Both the position numbers and the translations under genes were made by a program. Source: an uncultured Prochlorococcus sp. (GTDB taxonomy: Bacteria; Cyanobacteriota; Cyanobacteriia; PCC-6307; Cyanobiaceae). Taken from it: a stretch of DNA of 64,000 nucleotides. The DNA is taken from NCBI GenBank assembly GCA_902624785.1, contig CACNYU010000003.1, positions 1 to 64,000 on the forward strand, given 5' to 3'. Below are positions 33,895-42,249 of the stretch, piece after piece. Position 1 is the first letter of the stretch, and the number at the start of each line of letters is the position of its first letter. The notes below the pieces were generated by a model. The model made no database searches. It had not been told where the DNA came from and worked only from the letters and a program-made list of their open reading frames with translations.

Positions 33895-34110
33895 ATGAGT
33901 TTCGCTGAAATAAAAAAATTTCTTCAAAAAATGCAAACAGATGAATCTCTCAAAAATAAAGTAATCTCTTCAGCGACTGCTGATGATGTAGCTTTGATAG
34001 CGCAAGAATTGGGATTTAGCTTTTCAGGAGACGATCTATTAAGATTTAATGGACAAAAAGTTGACAAAGTAACAGTAAGGAAAGTGCAACATCCAGGCGA
34101 ATATCATTAA
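33895..34110 (+). CDS. Nif11-like protein
   Basis: 71 residues from ATG 33895: MSFAEIKKFLQKMQTDESLK, then ATADDVALIAQELGFSFSGD match the Nif11 domain (helix, D-E-S-L, A-x-E-L-G-F-x-F). Nif11-like proteins act as leaders of some RiPPs in picocyanobacteria, but here there is no Cys/Ser/Thr-rich core, so a precursor role is unlikely. Confidence 0.8.
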   Translation: MSFAEIKKFLQKMQTDESLKNKVISSATADDVALIAQELGFSFSGDDLLRFNGQKVDKVTVRKVQHPGEYH

Positions 34111-34119
34111 TAAATTGCA

Positions 34120-34620
34120 TTAGCCACTAATCCAAATTGCTAGACCTCCTCCTTTCCCTCGAGCACATAACCATTTTTTTTCTTTTCCCAAAGCTATTAG
34201 TGAGAAAAAAGGTCTTTTTTTAGGATCAGTATTTTTTAAAGAGGTATTTATTATAGGTATATTTAAAATCTTTATTAATAATTGCTCAAAATAAAAAGGT
34301 AAAAGTGGGCGAGTTCCCTTTAGATATGCTTTTCCAGAAAAATTAATAGAGAGAACTCCAAATTTTATTGAATTGCTTATTTCAAAAGTCGGTTCATTAT
34401 TTTGCCCTATAGATTTGCTTAGTTTTAGAGATGCAGAAAGAACTTGAAGAATAGAACTTGATATATTATCAATACTTGTATCTCCCTTTTTATAAACATA
34501 TTGAAATTTCCAAAAACCTAATAAATCATCAAATTGAATACCACTTCCATCCTTATTTGCTATTTTCTCCAAATTTTTAATTTCATCAAAATTTGGAAAA
34601 CTATATTCCTTAATAATCAT
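34120..34620 (-). CDS. Conserved hypothetical protein, possibly fibrillin-like
   Basis: 166 residues: LLGFWKFQYVYKKG, FEISNSIKFGVLSINFSGKA, KRPFFSLIALGKEKKW and CARGKGGGLAIWIS. Beta-rich with a glycine-rich end, which recalls plastid lipid-associated (fibrillin-like) proteins, but this is a weak resemblance. Confidence 0.6.
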   Translation of the reverse strand: MIIKEYSFPNFDEIKNLEKIANKDGSGIQFDDLLGFWKFQYVYKKGDTSIDNISSSILQVLSASLKLSKSIGQNNEPTFEISNSIKFGVLSINFSGKAYLKGTRPLLPFYFEQLLIKILNIPIINTSLKNTDPKKRPFFSLIALGKEKKWLCARGKGGGLAIWISG

Positions 34621-34707
34621 GTCTTAAAATGAGGCTAAATTATCAGCTATAAAAATAATTTAATAAGATGAGTCTATCCAAAAATTCTAGCTAAATATAA
34701 ATTTATT

Positions 34708-35334
34708 ATGAACTTATCTAAACATTTATGGGATAAAAATAAAGATCTTGCATTTGCAAGTTTAAACAGCAAATTTGTTCAAGGAATTAAAAACGGTAAT
34801 TTACCAAAAAATAATTTTCAATCTTATGTCGCTCAAGATTATTTTTTTTTAGAGAGTTTTGCTCGCGCTTATGGATTAGCTATATCTAAATGCTTTGATA
34901 TTAATGCAATAAGAACATTAAGTGAACTACTCCTTGGAGTATCAGAGGAACTAGTCCTCCATGAAAAATATGCAAAGGAGTGGGGAATTAATTTAACTAA
35001 TAATAAGATAGAAGTTCCTACAAAAGCTTATACAGATTTTCTAAGGAAAATATCTTTGGAGTCAAGTTGTATTGAAATTTTAGTTGCCATGACTCCCTGC
35101 ATGAGATTATATGCATGGATTGGAAAAAAATTATCCGCTTCAACTTCAAATAATATTTATAAAGATTGGATAGTAACTTATTCAGATGAAAATTTTGAGA
35201 AACTTGCAAACTCTCTTGAAGAAATAATTGATACCTACAAAGGCTCTTATGATTTAGATCAATTAAATTATTTATACCAAGAAGCGATGGATTTAGAAGT
35301 AAAATTTTTTGAGGCTTATTCTGATTTTAAATAA
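34708..35334 (+). CDS. tenA: TenA-type thiamine salvage enzyme
   Basis: 208 residues, all-helical: FQSYVAQDYFFLESFARAYG, CMRLYAWIGKK, YSDENFEKLANSLEE and AMDLEVKFFEAY match TenA/PqqC proteins that recover the pyrimidine moiety from degraded thiamine. thiD follows 32 bp later, supporting a thiamine role. No TPP riboswitch was seen in the leader. Confidence 0.88.
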   Translation: MNLSKHLWDKNKDLAFASLNSKFVQGIKNGNLPKNNFQSYVAQDYFFLESFARAYGLAISKCFDINAIRTLSELLLGVSEELVLHEKYAKEWGINLTNNKIEVPTKAYTDFLRKISLESSCIEILVAMTPCMRLYAWIGKKLSASTSNNIYKDWIVTYSDENFEKLANSLEEIIDTYKGSYDLDQLNYLYQEAMDLEVKFFEAYSDFK

Positions 35335-35366
35335 ACTTAAAATTAAAGATTATTTTTAATAACACT

Positions 35367-36155
35367 ATGTACTCAAAAATATCTCTTACAGTTGGAGGAA
35401 GTGATTCAGGCGGAGGCGCAGGCATACAAGCAGATTTAAAGACTTTTATGTCTCATAACGTCCATGGATGTTCAGTAATTACATGTGTAACAGCACAAAA
35501 TAGCTTAAATGTAATTGATGTAGAGGCAATAGGAACTCAAATGCTAAATAATCAGTTTGATGCTGTTTTTACTGACTTTAAAATTAACGCTCTGAAAACA
35601 GGCATGCTTTTTAATGAAGAAATAATTTTTAATACTGCTTTAAAACTGAAAAATCAATACATACCAAAAGTAATTGATCCTGTAATGTGTACAAGAACTG
35701 GAGCAAGATTGTTAGAAGAAAGCGCTATTAATGCCTATAAAGAATTTCTTATTCCTCAAGCAGAAATATTAACACCGAATATTTTTGAGGCAAATCTTCT
35801 TGCAAATACAAATATCAAAGATATGAATGATATGGAAAAAGCTGGTGAAAGAATTCTTGAATATGGCTGCGAATCAGTACTAATAAAGGGAGGGGGGCTC
35901 CAGGAACTTAAAGGTAAAGATTTTTTTATCGATAAAAAAGGTAACAGCTATTGGCTTAAAAATAAATTTATAGATACTAAGAATACTCATGGTAGTGGTT
36001 GTACATTAAGCGCAGCCATTTGTAGCCAACTTGCTTTAGGTATAGATTTATTAGAGTCAGTTAATAAGGCTAAAGCTTTTATTGAAAAATCCTTAATAAA
36101 TTCTTATAAAATTGGGGCTGGACCTGGCCCACTTGGACATCATCAATCGTATTAG
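35367..36155 (+). CDS. thiD: HMP/HMP-P kinase ThiD
   Basis: 262 residues: TVGGSDSGGGAGIQADLKTF, VIDPVMCTRTGARLL and NTHGSGCTLSAAICSQLA (anion hole and catalytic Cys region). It phosphorylates hydroxymethylpyrimidine twice for thiamine synthesis. Follows tenA in the same direction. Confidence 0.95.
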   Translation: MYSKISLTVGGSDSGGGAGIQADLKTFMSHNVHGCSVITCVTAQNSLNVIDVEAIGTQMLNNQFDAVFTDFKINALKTGMLFNEEIIFNTALKLKNQYIPKVIDPVMCTRTGARLLEESAINAYKEFLIPQAEILTPNIFEANLLANTNIKDMNDMEKAGERILEYGCESVLIKGGGLQELKGKDFFIDKKGNSYWLKNKFIDTKNTHGSGCTLSAAICSQLALGIDLLESVNKAKAFIEKSLINSYKIGAGPGPLGHHQSY

Positions 36156-36270
36156 AGACCAAAAGATATATTATTTTTCTTTATTTCGAAATATTTCATA
36201 TTTTCTTTATATAAGACACACAATTGTGACAAATAAACGCTAGTATCTTTACATAAAGTAATTAAGAAAA

Positions 36271-36381
36271 ATGGATTTCATCTCTAAAAAGCAAGGTTAT
36301 GTACCCTTAAAAGCTGTACCTTACATATTTGTATTAGCTTTTGTTCTAAGTATCACTACTTCTTCAACAACATTTGTTTAA
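36271..36381 (+). CDS. 36-residue membrane peptide, paralogue of 6288
   Basis: MDFISKKQGYVPLKAVPYIF plus hydrophobic helix VLAFVLSITTSST. Same length and core as the hli-linked peptide at 6288-6398, but no hli gene is adjacent here. A TCTTTACATA decamer 15 bp upstream is shared with the hli at 13905. Confidence 0.7.
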   Translation: MDFISKKQGYVPLKAVPYIFVLAFVLSITTSSTTFV

Positions 36382-36421
36382 ACTTAAATCATCAATAAAA
36401 TAGTGTTTACTATTTTAATAA

Positions 36422-37948
36422 ATGGACAATTTTGATGTAGTTATAATAGGTAGTGGAATAGGGGGACTATGTTGTGGTAGCTTACTTGCTTCCCGAGGGA
36501 AAAAAGTATTAATATGTGAATCTCACTCTCAACCCGGTGGAGTTGCACATACCTTTACTAGAAATGGTTATAAATTTGAATCCGGGCCATCTTTATGGAA
36601 TGGACTAGAAAGCATTTCAAATACTTCTCCGCTTGGGCAAATACTATATTTATTAGATGAACAGATTGAAGTAAAAAAATATAAAGGTTGGAAAGTGATA
36701 GTTCCCGAAGCGGACTTTGATTTAGAGGTTGGAGATTCACCCTTTAGAAAAAAATTACAGGAATTAAGAGGTGATAAAGCATTAAATCAGTGGGATTCCT
36801 TTATGAAAGCAGTTAAACCACTAAGCAGAATCATAGATAAGATGCCTCTTCTAACGACTTCTCCTGAGAATTTAAATTTACAAGAGATCTTGAAACTTTC
36901 AATAAAGGTTTTGCCTGAAATCAGTCATGTTAATAATCTTAGAAAAGGTTTCGGGGAAATTGCAAATAAATTCCTAACTGATCCTTTTTTAAAAAATTGG
37001 GTTGACTTACTTAGTTTCTTAATAAGCGGAATGTCAATGGATGATACAAATACAGCAGCCATGGCTACTTTATTTAATGAGTGGTTCAAACCTAATGCTT
37101 ACTTGGAGTATCCTCTGGGTGGGAGTGAAAGTGTTGTAAATGCATTAATAAGAGGATTTAAGAAAAATGGCGGCAAATTACTTTTATCTTCAAAAGTAAA
37201 AAATATTAATTTTTCAAATGAATTTGCTACCGGGGTTACTTTGGAGAATAATGAAACAATTAACTCCAAATTCATTGTGGCCAATTGTGATATTTGGAAT
37301 AAACATTCTCTTATACCAAGTCATCTTATTAGTAAATTCAAAGATAAAGAATTTAATGTAGAAAAATGCAAATCATTCCTTCATATACACTTAGGTTTCG
37401 ATGCAACTAATATTAAAGATCTTCCGATACATACAATATGGGTAGATGATTGGGGAAGAGGAATAACAGCAGAGAGAAATATCGCTGTTTTTTCTATTCC
37501 ATCAGTAATCGATCCAAGCATGGCACCAAAGGGTAAACATGTGCTACATGGTTATACTCCTGCCAATGAACCTTGGGAAATTTGGGAAAATCTTAAACCT
37601 AATTCAAAAGAATATAACGATTTAAAAGAAGATAGATGTGAAGTATTTATGAAACCATTAAGAGGAATTATTCCAGATATCGACAAGAGGATTGAACTAA
37701 AATTGTTTGGAACTCCAGTAACACATCAAAGATTTACAAACACCTATTGTGGGAGCTACGGTCCAGCTATTTCAGCCAGAAAAAGTTTATTCCCAGGCTA
37801 TCAAACTCCTTTTGAGAATGTACTAGCTTGTGGAGCTAGTACTTTCCCAGGAATTGGCATTCCCGCAGTAGCGGCAAGTGGCGCGTATGCAGCTGAAGCG
37901 ATCTTAGGGAAAAAAGAATTTAAAGAGATTATTAGCAAACTTAATTAA
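36422..37948 (+). CDS. CrtISO-like FAD-dependent oxidoreductase
   Basis: 508 residues. N-terminal dinucleotide motif IIGSGIGGLCCGSLLASRG, ESHSQPGGVAHTFTRNGY, and C-terminal ACGASTFPGIGIPAVAASG are typical of the carotenoid isomerase / phytoene desaturase-like family. A role in carotenoid isomerisation or desaturation is likely, but it could be a paralogue of the main crtH with another substrate. Confidence 0.82.
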   Translation: MDNFDVVIIGSGIGGLCCGSLLASRGKKVLICESHSQPGGVAHTFTRNGYKFESGPSLWNGLESISNTSPLGQILYLLDEQIEVKKYKGWKVIVPEADFDLEVGDSPFRKKLQELRGDKALNQWDSFMKAVKPLSRIIDKMPLLTTSPENLNLQEILKLSIKVLPEISHVNNLRKGFGEIANKFLTDPFLKNWVDLLSFLISGMSMDDTNTAAMATLFNEWFKPNAYLEYPLGGSESVVNALIRGFKKNGGKLLLSSKVKNINFSNEFATGVTLENNETINSKFIVANCDIWNKHSLIPSHLISKFKDKEFNVEKCKSFLHIHLGFDATNIKDLPIHTIWVDDWGRGITAERNIAVFSIPSVIDPSMAPKGKHVLHGYTPANEPWEIWENLKPNSKEYNDLKEDRCEVFMKPLRGIIPDIDKRIELKLFGTPVTHQRFTNTYCGSYGPAISARKSLFPGYQTPFENVLACGASTFPGIGIPAVAASGAYAAEAILGKKEFKEIISKLN

Positions 37949-38072
37949 ATATTTTTTTACTTTATTCTTGCTTCAAATTATATAGTTGGTTAAGAAATAA
38001 AAAAATTGATATGCAATCTTGGTGAGAGATGATATTGTTTAATTGATCATTAATTTAACTAATAGGTCTTAT

Positions 38073-38276
38073 ATGTTTTTCTTATCAATTCCACAAGCTT
38101 GGCATTTAGTAGGTACTTGGTCTGAACAAGTTCCAAGTGAATCAAGTCTTATTGGCATGGGCGAAGTGGAATTAATGATGACTCTTCACTCTATATTTGT
38201 ACCAATATTATTAGTAATTGGAGCATATTTCTTTATCACTCTATCTAGAGAAGAGAGAAGAAAAGCTAAAAGCTAA
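38073..38276 (+). CDS. 67-residue membrane protein
   Basis: From ATG 38073: FFLSIPQAWHLVGTWSEQVP, GEVELMMTLHSIFVPILLVI, GAYFFITLSREERRKA. One or two spans. TTG 38043 would extend it. The sequence looks conserved; function unknown. Confidence 0.6.
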   Translation: MFFLSIPQAWHLVGTWSEQVPSESSLIGMGEVELMMTLHSIFVPILLVIGAYFFITLSREERRKAKS

Positions 38277-38280
38277 ATTA

Positions 38281-38568
38281 CTATTTAGCAGAACTTCTTC
38301 TTACCACTTTGCGACCGCTAGAAGAATCTAAAGAAATATTTTCATCATTTTTTGTTTTTTGAGTGCCATTATTATCTAATTGATCCATTTCCGAGCAAAT
38401 ACCTACAACCATAGCAGCCTCAACATGATCTGGTAGATCACCTATTGTAATTAAAGCTTTCAAAACCAATTGAAGTCTTGTGTCCTTATCTAACTCAGGT
38501 CTAAGCTTTTTAACTGTACCCCAAAGCTCTTTAGTTACTTCTTTTAGAAGTTCACGATCTACTGACAA
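38281..38568 (-). CDS. Cyanobacterial conserved protein, TIGR03894-like
   Basis: 95 residues: DRELLKEVTKELWGTVKKLR, LQLVLKALITIGDLPDHVEA and AMVVGICSEMD, with a basic tail. This resembles the picocyanobacterial TIGR03894 family as I remember it. Function unknown. Convergent with the previous gene, four bases apart. Confidence 0.65.
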   Translation of the reverse strand: MSVDRELLKEVTKELWGTVKKLRPELDKDTRLQLVLKALITIGDLPDHVEAAMVVGICSEMDQLDNNGTQKTKNDENISLDSSSGRKVVRRSSAK

Positions 38569-38662
38569 ATTTACATCCTTTATTACTATTTTAAATTTAA
38601 CAAACCATTGGGTTTATTATTATGTTGGAAACATAATTCAGTATCAGATTGAAATCTTTTAA

Positions 38663-38899
38663 TTAAGCAAAAGAAAGTTGAATTAATTTAGTTTTTTTAA
38701 TTTCGTTTCTGACAGAGCCTTTCACATCATATTTTTTTAAATTTTTGTAATAGTATTTTTGCAAATTACATTTACTATTTTTGTTAAATTTTTTACGACT
38801 ATTTTGAAGAGAGTCCCACTCTTTTACGTTAAAAACAGCATAAGGAGAAGAAGGTAAGATTTTCATTTCATTTGGTAACGTACCTTTATTGTAGTACAA
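38663..38899 (-). CDS. Basic hypothetical protein
   Basis: 78 lysine- and tyrosine-rich residues (SRKKFNKNSKCNLQKYYYKN). Could be DNA- or RNA-binding. No family recognised; composition is close to background, so it may be spurious. Confidence 0.4.
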   Translation of the reverse strand: MYYNKGTLPNEMKILPSSPYAVFNVKEWDSLQNSRKKFNKNSKCNLQKYYYKNLKKYDVKGSVRNEIKKTKLIQLSFA

Positions 38900-39144
38900 A
38901 TTTACTATTAGACAAGTTTTCTCCTCAAAATAGAATCATACTTAAATCTTAGAATTTGTATTTATTAATAAAGACAATTATAAATTTTCAAAATATCTTA
39001 ATGTAGCTTTTAAGGCTTAATTAGAGGCTCCACGATAAAAGCAGATTTTCAGAAATATTAAGCAAGTAAAAAAAAGTTCTCGAAATAAATATTAACAAGA
39101 TTATCTTGATGAGAAATTATACAAACAAGAATTCTCTTTAAAAA

Positions 39145-39258
39145 TTAATATATCCAAGCATTTAAATAAAACCAAATGCTAATTATTAAAACACCAAACC
39201 AAAATATAATTGGAACTAGTTTAATTGGCAAAACATATTTATCTGTAAATGTTTTCAC
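39145..39258 (-). CDS. 37-residue membrane peptide, GTG start
   Basis: Basic N-terminus (KTFTDKYVLPIKLVP) and a hydrophobic helix (IIFWFGVLIISIWFYLNAW). No ATG in frame; GTG 39258 used. Unknown. Confidence 0.45.
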   Translation of the reverse strand: MKTFTDKYVLPIKLVPIIFWFGVLIISIWFYLNAWIY

Positions 39259-39337
39259 TAAATATTCAAAATATATGTTTTATAACTTTAAAAAAAATAT
39301 CAAATTTTGAGAATAGGTTTATTTGCTCTAAAAATTG

Positions 39338-39484
39338 CTATGAGGTAATACTTGTTAACTCAATTTTAGATTCTTTAGATAAATGAATATTTTCAACTTT
39401 TTTTGATCTGTTCCAATATTCAATGAGTTCTTCTAATTCATTAATCCTTTTTTTAGCATTTTCAATTTTTTCAGTTACTTTCAT
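39338..39484 (-). CDS. 48-residue coiled-coil-like peptide
   Basis: MKVTEKIENAKKRINELEEL followed by IEYWNRSKKVENIHLSKESK. Heptad-like N-terminal half suggests a short coiled coil. Unknown. Confidence 0.5.
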   Translation of the reverse strand: MKVTEKIENAKKRINELEELIEYWNRSKKVENIHLSKESKIELTSITS

Positions 39485-39701
39485 TTTTAAATTTACTCTA
39501 TACAAAATATGCAGTAATTAAAAAATTTATCAAGTGATTAACGATTATATATCTTTAAATTGAGTAATTTTTCTCATATGATTTTTTTTAATTTTAAAGT
39601 TTTTGTTTTAACTTGAAAATGTTTCCTTTCTAAAGCTCTCAAAAAGTATTTTTATGGTTCTAAATTTATTAAACAAATTTGTGAATTTAATTAGAAATAT
39701 T

Positions 39702-40130
39702 TTAGATACTGATATTTATAAAGAGAATCGCTGAAATCAATAAAGAAGTAATAAAACCTATGCTAACCATATAGAGAACATAGCCACTCTGTCTTGGTAA
39801 CTTAGAAACAGAATATAAAATAATCGAAGAGGAAATTATTCCGAGAATAATTATTATTTTTTCTGTTAACTCATTTAAATGAATTTCTAAATTGAAACTT
39901 TTAAAAATTGATAAAATACTTGAAAGAGGAATATTTCCTGAAACATGGTTCAAAAATAAATATAAGCTTAAGAATGTAGTAAGTAAAATTGAAACTAAAA
40001 ATAGAATGCTCACTGGTTTAGTCAATCTATTTATAGTTCTAGTAAAAGATATCAATAAAATAGATACAAAAATTGTCATTCCTAAAGGGAATATCGGAAG
40101 AAAAATTGATAGATTTATGTAATCTTCCAT
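39702..40130 (-). CDS. Four-span membrane protein, NdhF-like N-terminal pattern
   Basis: 142 residues, four hydrophobic segments. The order (IFLPIFPLGMTIFVSILLIS, LEIHLNELTEKIIIILGIIS, SIILYSVSKLPRQSGYVLYM) recalls the first helices of NdhF/NuoL, but the protein is far too short to be the full subunit (about 650 residues). Whether related or convergent is uncertain. Confidence 0.55.
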   Translation of the reverse strand: MEDYINLSIFLPIFPLGMTIFVSILLISFTRTINRLTKPVSILFLVSILLTTFLSLYLFLNHVSGNIPLSSILSIFKSFNLEIHLNELTEKIIIILGIISSSIILYSVSKLPRQSGYVLYMVSIGFITSLLISAILFINISI

Positions 40131-40264
40131 ATAAAAAAATTAGAAAATACAATTTTATATTAAGACCTTTAAAGAGGGGCGTCTAAAGTTTTATTGATTT
40201 TACAGATATTTTACCTATTGCTTTTTAACAACACTGCTATCACACTATTAATAAAAGAAAAATT

Positions 40265-40366
40265 ATGTTAACAATTTCTGAAATCATCCTAGCAAGCAGC
40301 GCTTTCTTAGCAATCATATACTTTGAAGTTCGTCTTCTTTATACAAAATCCAAAACGGCAAAATAG
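40265..40366 (+). CDS. 33-residue membrane peptide
   Basis: MLTISEIILASSAFLAIIYF then VRLLYTKSKTAK: one span and a basic tail. Unknown. Confidence 0.5.
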   Translation: MLTISEIILASSAFLAIIYFEVRLLYTKSKTAK

Positions 40367-40478
40367 ATCTTCAGCGAAAACTTGTTTTAAAGATAAATTA
40401 AAGAATATTTAATAATCCAATAGGTCCAAAAACTAATTTAATGTGAGAGAATAAACACATTAAATTCTATTCGATATC

Positions 40479-40625
40479 ATGAGCCAATCATCGGAAGAAA
40501 GTCTTAAAGAATCAACTCACTTAAACCAGCAGGCACAACCTAATCAGACTTCTCCTTCAGAAACCATCATAAGTGCTTCTGAAATTGAAAAATTATATTT
40601 AAGAATTAAAGAAGATTGGCTATAA
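40479..40625 (+). CDS. 48-residue polar protein
   Basis: A Ser/Gln-rich, likely disordered N-terminal half (SSEESLKESTHLNQQAQPN) and a short helix (SASEIEKLYLRIKEDWL). A strong hairpin follows its stop. Unknown. Confidence 0.5.
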   Translation: MSQSSEESLKESTHLNQQAQPNQTSPSETIISASEIEKLYLRIKEDWL

Positions 40626-40626
40626 A

Positions 40627-40651
40627 TATCCTTAGTCCGTAACTAAGGATA
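40627..40651. terminator. 10-bp perfect hairpin after the stop codon
   Basis: TATCCTTAGT (40627-40636) pairs exactly with ACTAAGGATA (40642-40651) over CCGTA. It begins two bases after the preceding stop. There is no T-run, so it may stabilise the mRNA end or act as a protein site rather than a classic terminator. Confidence 0.45.
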
Positions 40652-40716
40652 CATGATATAAATCATACATAAAGCATTTAGATCAATAAAATAATTCTGA
40701 AACAGACGACAGGCCC

Positions 40717-40743
40717 TACAATGCTCTATAGTATATATGTACT
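40717..40743 (+). promoter_or_regulatory. Promoter -10 with LexA-like box before DUF3104
   Basis: TACAAT (40717-40722) followed seven bases later by AGTATATATGTACT (40730-40743), one mismatch from RGTACNNNDGTWCB. Architecture matches the site at 12685. Confidence 0.5.
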
Positions 40744-40759
40744 ATCTTAGCTCTTTGCT

Positions 40760-41017
40760 TTGGGTCATCAGTTGAGTCCAGATTTTCTCTCTGTAAAATC
40801 AGGTGATTATGTTGCAATAAAATCTGAAAAGAATAGTAGCTCTTCTCTATATAAAGAGCATGAAAATTATTGGTTTGGCCAAGTTATTAATTGCATAGGA
40901 GGAGCAAGAGATCCAAATGCCTGGACTTTGTTCCAGGTAATGAATATTGATAGCGGAGAAATTATAATAATAAATGCAGATGCGGTTGAAATGATTCTTA
41001 AGACATCTAATTTATGA
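40760..41017 (+). CDS. DUF3104 family protein
   Basis: 85 residues: SVKSGDYVAIKSEKN, YWFGQVINCIGGARDPNAW, TLFQVMNIDSGEIIIINAD and AVEMIL match DUF3104, a beta-rich cyanobacterial family of unknown role. TTG at 40760 is the best start; another TTG lies at 40772. It follows a LexA-like box, so it may be DNA-damage inducible. Confidence 0.8.
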   Translation: MGHQLSPDFLSVKSGDYVAIKSEKNSSSSLYKEHENYWFGQVINCIGGARDPNAWTLFQVMNIDSGEIIIINADAVEMILKTSNL

Positions 41018-41054
41018 ATAATTTCCCCAAATTAAAAGTTAAAAGATAAATAAA

Positions 41055-41945
41055 TCAACCTAATTCTAAGCAGGCGAGTCCATACACCTGATTCATCGGG
41101 GTTGGTGGCTGGATACCTTTATACATTCTAAAAGTCTTTGAAATTTCATGAAAACCTAAATTAGAAAGGAGATAATTAGCATAAGGATTCAACCCTGAAC
41201 AATCCAAAAGTATCTCATTATCTAAATCTCCAACTAATTCTCTAATTAACAATTCTGCAAGAGGCGGTGTATCTGCCAACAAAGGGCCGATTCTCCATCC
41301 TTTTTTATCATCTAATAAAATGCAGGGTCTTATCCTACCGAAGCCATGGCACATCCCATTCTTATCAACGATAGCCTTTACCAATCCAAAAGAATTCTTA
41401 AGCCAGTCATTAAGAAAATGAGGCCTAGGGCTTGGTTCTCTTTGGGAGTCATAAAGTATAACAGCTTCAGATGATATTTGATCCCCTGGAACAACACTAA
41501 ATTCCGAATGAGAATCCTTATAAAAATTAAATTTAGGCAAATTTTTATTTCCGTATAACTTCCATCTATTAGTTACTGATGACTTCTTAAATCCCCATTT
41601 TTGATAATCATGAAGTCTTATAGGGGCAGCTTCTAAACCAATACAATCAATATCTTTTAAGTAATTTAATCCATGCTTCCACAACTTTACTCCATACCCT
41701 TTATTTCTATATTGTTTTTGAACAATAAATAAACCAAGGAATCCATAAGAAGAATTATATTTAACACAAGCAATACTTCCCACTGGAATATCGTTTAAAC
41801 ATCCCACCCATACTCCCTGCTTATCAGTATTTTTATAAATAGAAATGTCATCAATACCAGGAGCAAAGCCTTCTAACTTAGCCCAATCAGTAACTTTTTG
41901 AAGATCATCATTACATATGTTCCTAATAGTGAAATTTTCTTCCAT
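41055..41945 (-). CDS. Two-domain GNAT acetyltransferase
   Basis: 296 residues from ATG 41945 (MEENFTIRNI); an open frame continues upstream to 42062 but reads as hydrophobic AT-rich sequence without support. First domain: FLGLFIVQKQYRNKGYGVKL with the acetyl-CoA R-x-x-G-x-G/A loop. Second domain: GFGRIRPC, RIGPLLADTPPLAELLIREL, like the acetyltransferase_18 / YitH type. Substrate unknown. Confidence 0.82.
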   Translation of the reverse strand: MEENFTIRNICNDDLQKVTDWAKLEGFAPGIDDISIYKNTDKQGVWVGCLNDIPVGSIACVKYNSSYGFLGLFIVQKQYRNKGYGVKLWKHGLNYLKDIDCIGLEAAPIRLHDYQKWGFKKSSVTNRWKLYGNKNLPKFNFYKDSHSEFSVVPGDQISSEAVILYDSQREPSPRPHFLNDWLKNSFGLVKAIVDKNGMCHGFGRIRPCILLDDKKGWRIGPLLADTPPLAELLIRELVGDLDNEILLDCSGLNPYANYLLSNLGFHEISKTFRMYKGIQPPTPMNQVYGLACLELG

Positions 41946-42249
41946 AAGTGAAATTTTAGCTAATTTAAAAAAAAACAATCTAAATATTTGATAAATTCTT
42001 ATAGAGATAAAAGTTAATAAATATTGAAATATATTAGTTATCCAAATCAAATAAATTAACATTTTATAAAGATCTTAATTATTTATTTTCAATGTTAAAA
42101 AGATATATTTTTTAAAATAAAATACATTAAAAAGTTAATGTTTAAATTCAATTTAAAGTTAAAATTTAATTAAATCAATTCAATAAAAATTTTTATTTTT
42201 ATTTACAAGTTATCTGATATATTAATCAATATTAAAAAGTTCTTTTAGT

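Noticed and set aside
33895-34110. Lanthipeptide (prochlorosin) precursor
   Set aside because: The Nif11-like region is present, but there is no double-Gly cleavage site with a Cys/Ser/Thr core, and no LanM nearby.
39702-40130. Truncated ndhF
   Set aside because: Only a loose helix-pattern likeness to the N-terminus; no decay marks, and a normal stop, so it is listed as an unknown membrane protein.
41946-42062. N-terminal extension of the GNAT protein
   Set aside because: The extra residues are hydrophobic AT-rich translation; ATG 41945 starts directly at the acetyltransferase domain.
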